64,000 bases of DNA from Pyrococcus kukulkanii (GTDB lineage: Archaea > Methanobacteriota_B > Thermococci > Thermococcales > Thermococcaceae): NCBI RefSeq assembly GCF_041647995.1, contig NZ_JARRIB010000001.1, positions 372,001 to 436,000 of the forward strand, given 5' to 3'. Positions 63,363-64,000 of this stretch are shown here, in pieces. The position numbers and the translations under genes were made by a program. The notes under the pieces are model-generated. The model was not told the DNA's origin. It saw only the letters and a program-made list of their open reading frames with translations, and ran no database searches. Within the stretch, counting starts at the first letter, position 1. The number at the start of each line of letters is the position of its first letter.

Positions 63363-64000
63363 ACTTCAGCTCCTTTATTATTTCGAAGAGCTCGTCAACA
63401 TCCCTAACATCTTCTAACACCCTCTTAGGTATGACAGGAATCCTGCTTATGACTTCAGCCCGAGCATTCTCAAGAACGAACATGCCCTCGCTCTCTATGA
63501 ACTCGGTTATCTGACTCACCAGCTTAGCTCTCTTCAGCGTCGCACTTGTCTTCTTCTCATCTATGCCAGTAAGCAACTTTATCTCCTCATCTTCCTCCTC
63601 TCCCACTGCATTAAATGGAGCTCTCTTGATCTTAATGACATCCATTCCAAGCTTGTGTAGCTCCTCAAATACTTCTTTCTCGAGCTTGCTCTCAGGTTTC
63701 GAGCCTAAGGATACATCCTCAAGCTTTGCCCTTAAGATATCTACTGGCTTAACCAAAGGCTCGTCAAAAATCTCCTCCAGCCTAAGGGCCACTTCAAGGC
63801 TTACGACAGCTTCACCTTTTTCGTACCTCTGCAAGCTCTTCCTTGAGACGCCAACATAAGTAGCGAGCTCCGCAAGGGTATATCCATGCTCCTCCCTAAG
63901 CTTTCTCAACTTTTCCCCATCAATCTTGACGTAAAAACCTCCTCTCTCGGCCATTATAAGAGGGGGCTCTCCCTCCGCGAACAGAGAGTAGAGGGTTCCT
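63352..64000 (-). CDS. HTH-type transcriptional regulator, 5' part beyond the window
   Basis: The visible C-terminal ~200 residues hold an XRE-type helix-turn-helix (EHGYTLAELATYVGVSRKSLQRYEKGEAVVSLEVA) and an acidic tail with LEKEVFEELHKLGMDVIKIK. The codons upstream of the ATG at 63954 continue open and read TLYSLFAEGEPPLIMAERGG, a continuous match to longer archaeal regulators (~310 aa). I therefore treat the ATG as internal and the gene as cut by the right edge. Confidence 0.85.
   Translation of the reverse strand, partial: GTLYSLFAEGEPPLIMAERGGFYVKIDGEKLRKLREEHGYTLAELATYVGVSRKSLQRYEKGEAVVSLEVALRLEEIFDEPLVKPVDILRAKLEDVSLGSKPESKLEKEVFEELHKLGMDVIKIKRAPFNAVGEEEDEEIKLLTGIDEKKTSATLKRAKLVSQITEFIESEGMFVLENARAEVISRIPVIPKRVLEDVRDVDELFEIIKELKSKS

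Noticed and set aside
63352-63954. A complete 200-aa HTH protein starting at ATG 63954
   Set aside because: The frame stays open to the window edge and the upstream residues read as a continuous match to longer archaeal regulators.

Overview
The window is archaeal and fits a Pyrococcus (Thermococcales) chromosome. Supporting signs are a 67-residue HMf-type histone, archaeal/eukaryal ribosomal proteins (L19e, L32e, S4e), GAR1 next to an H/ACA-type guide RNA, class I HMG-CoA reductase, two ADP-forming acyl-CoA synthetase beta subunits, the four-gene dye-linked L-proline dehydrogenase operon, GTP cyclohydrolase MptA, a Rvb/TIP49 ATPase, SMC-ScpA, GGTGA-type ribosome binding sites and TATA boxes about 25 nt from many start codons. 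Genus assignment is inference from protein resemblance; no database was searched.

Layout. 0-6 kb: a GNAT protein, an MFS transporter, a DUF835 membrane protein, an acyl-CoA synthetase beta subunit, a nucleotide-sugar epimerase and a HAD phosphatase. 6-9.4 kb: an ArsR-type regulator with an operator-like palindrome, GAR1, a metallophosphoesterase, an orphan Cas4-like nuclease, then two non-coding RNA candidates back to back (a C/D box sRNA on the minus strand and a tandem H/ACA RNA on the plus strand) and an HTH-CBS regulator. 9.4-12.7 kb: proline dehydrogenase pdhA-pdhF-pdhX-pdhB. 12.7-28 kb: a minus-strand S10/spc-type ribosomal protein cluster read from a SPOUT methyltransferase through L3 to L15, SecY, adenylate kinase and a DUF106/EMC3-like membrane protein. 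RNase P protein Rpp29 and aIF1 are included and overlap by 115 nt. 28-39 kb: CBS protein, SepF, HD phosphohydrolase, histone, MptA, archaemetzincin, a ThiI-like PP-loop protein, acyl-CoA synthetase alpha and beta subunits, and CTP synthase. 39-44 kb: smc, a HEPN-MNT toxin-antitoxin-like pair and scpA in one tightly overlapping operon. 44-45 kb: CidA/CidB-like proteins.

45-60 kb is strikingly different. It carries a decayed archaeal AAA ATPase gene, two or more unrecognised decayed stretches, a frameshifted HicA toxin, a sugar ABC transporter whose binding protein lost its signal peptide and whose first permease is frameshifted twice, TnpB-tail relics of IS200/IS605 elements around an HXXEE membrane protein, and a multiply frameshifted TrmO gene. 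Intact housekeeping genes (a PycB/OadA-type carboxyltransferase, an Mrp/Nbp35 ATPase, TIP49 and HMG-CoA reductase) are interspersed. This looks like a plasticity zone where laterally acquired or dispensable genes are decaying.

60-64 kb returns to dense coding: HMG-CoA reductase, a MinD/ParA-type ATPase, a divergent MATE exporter, and an HTH regulator that runs off the right edge.

No tRNA, rRNA, CRISPR array or complete insertion sequence was recognised.
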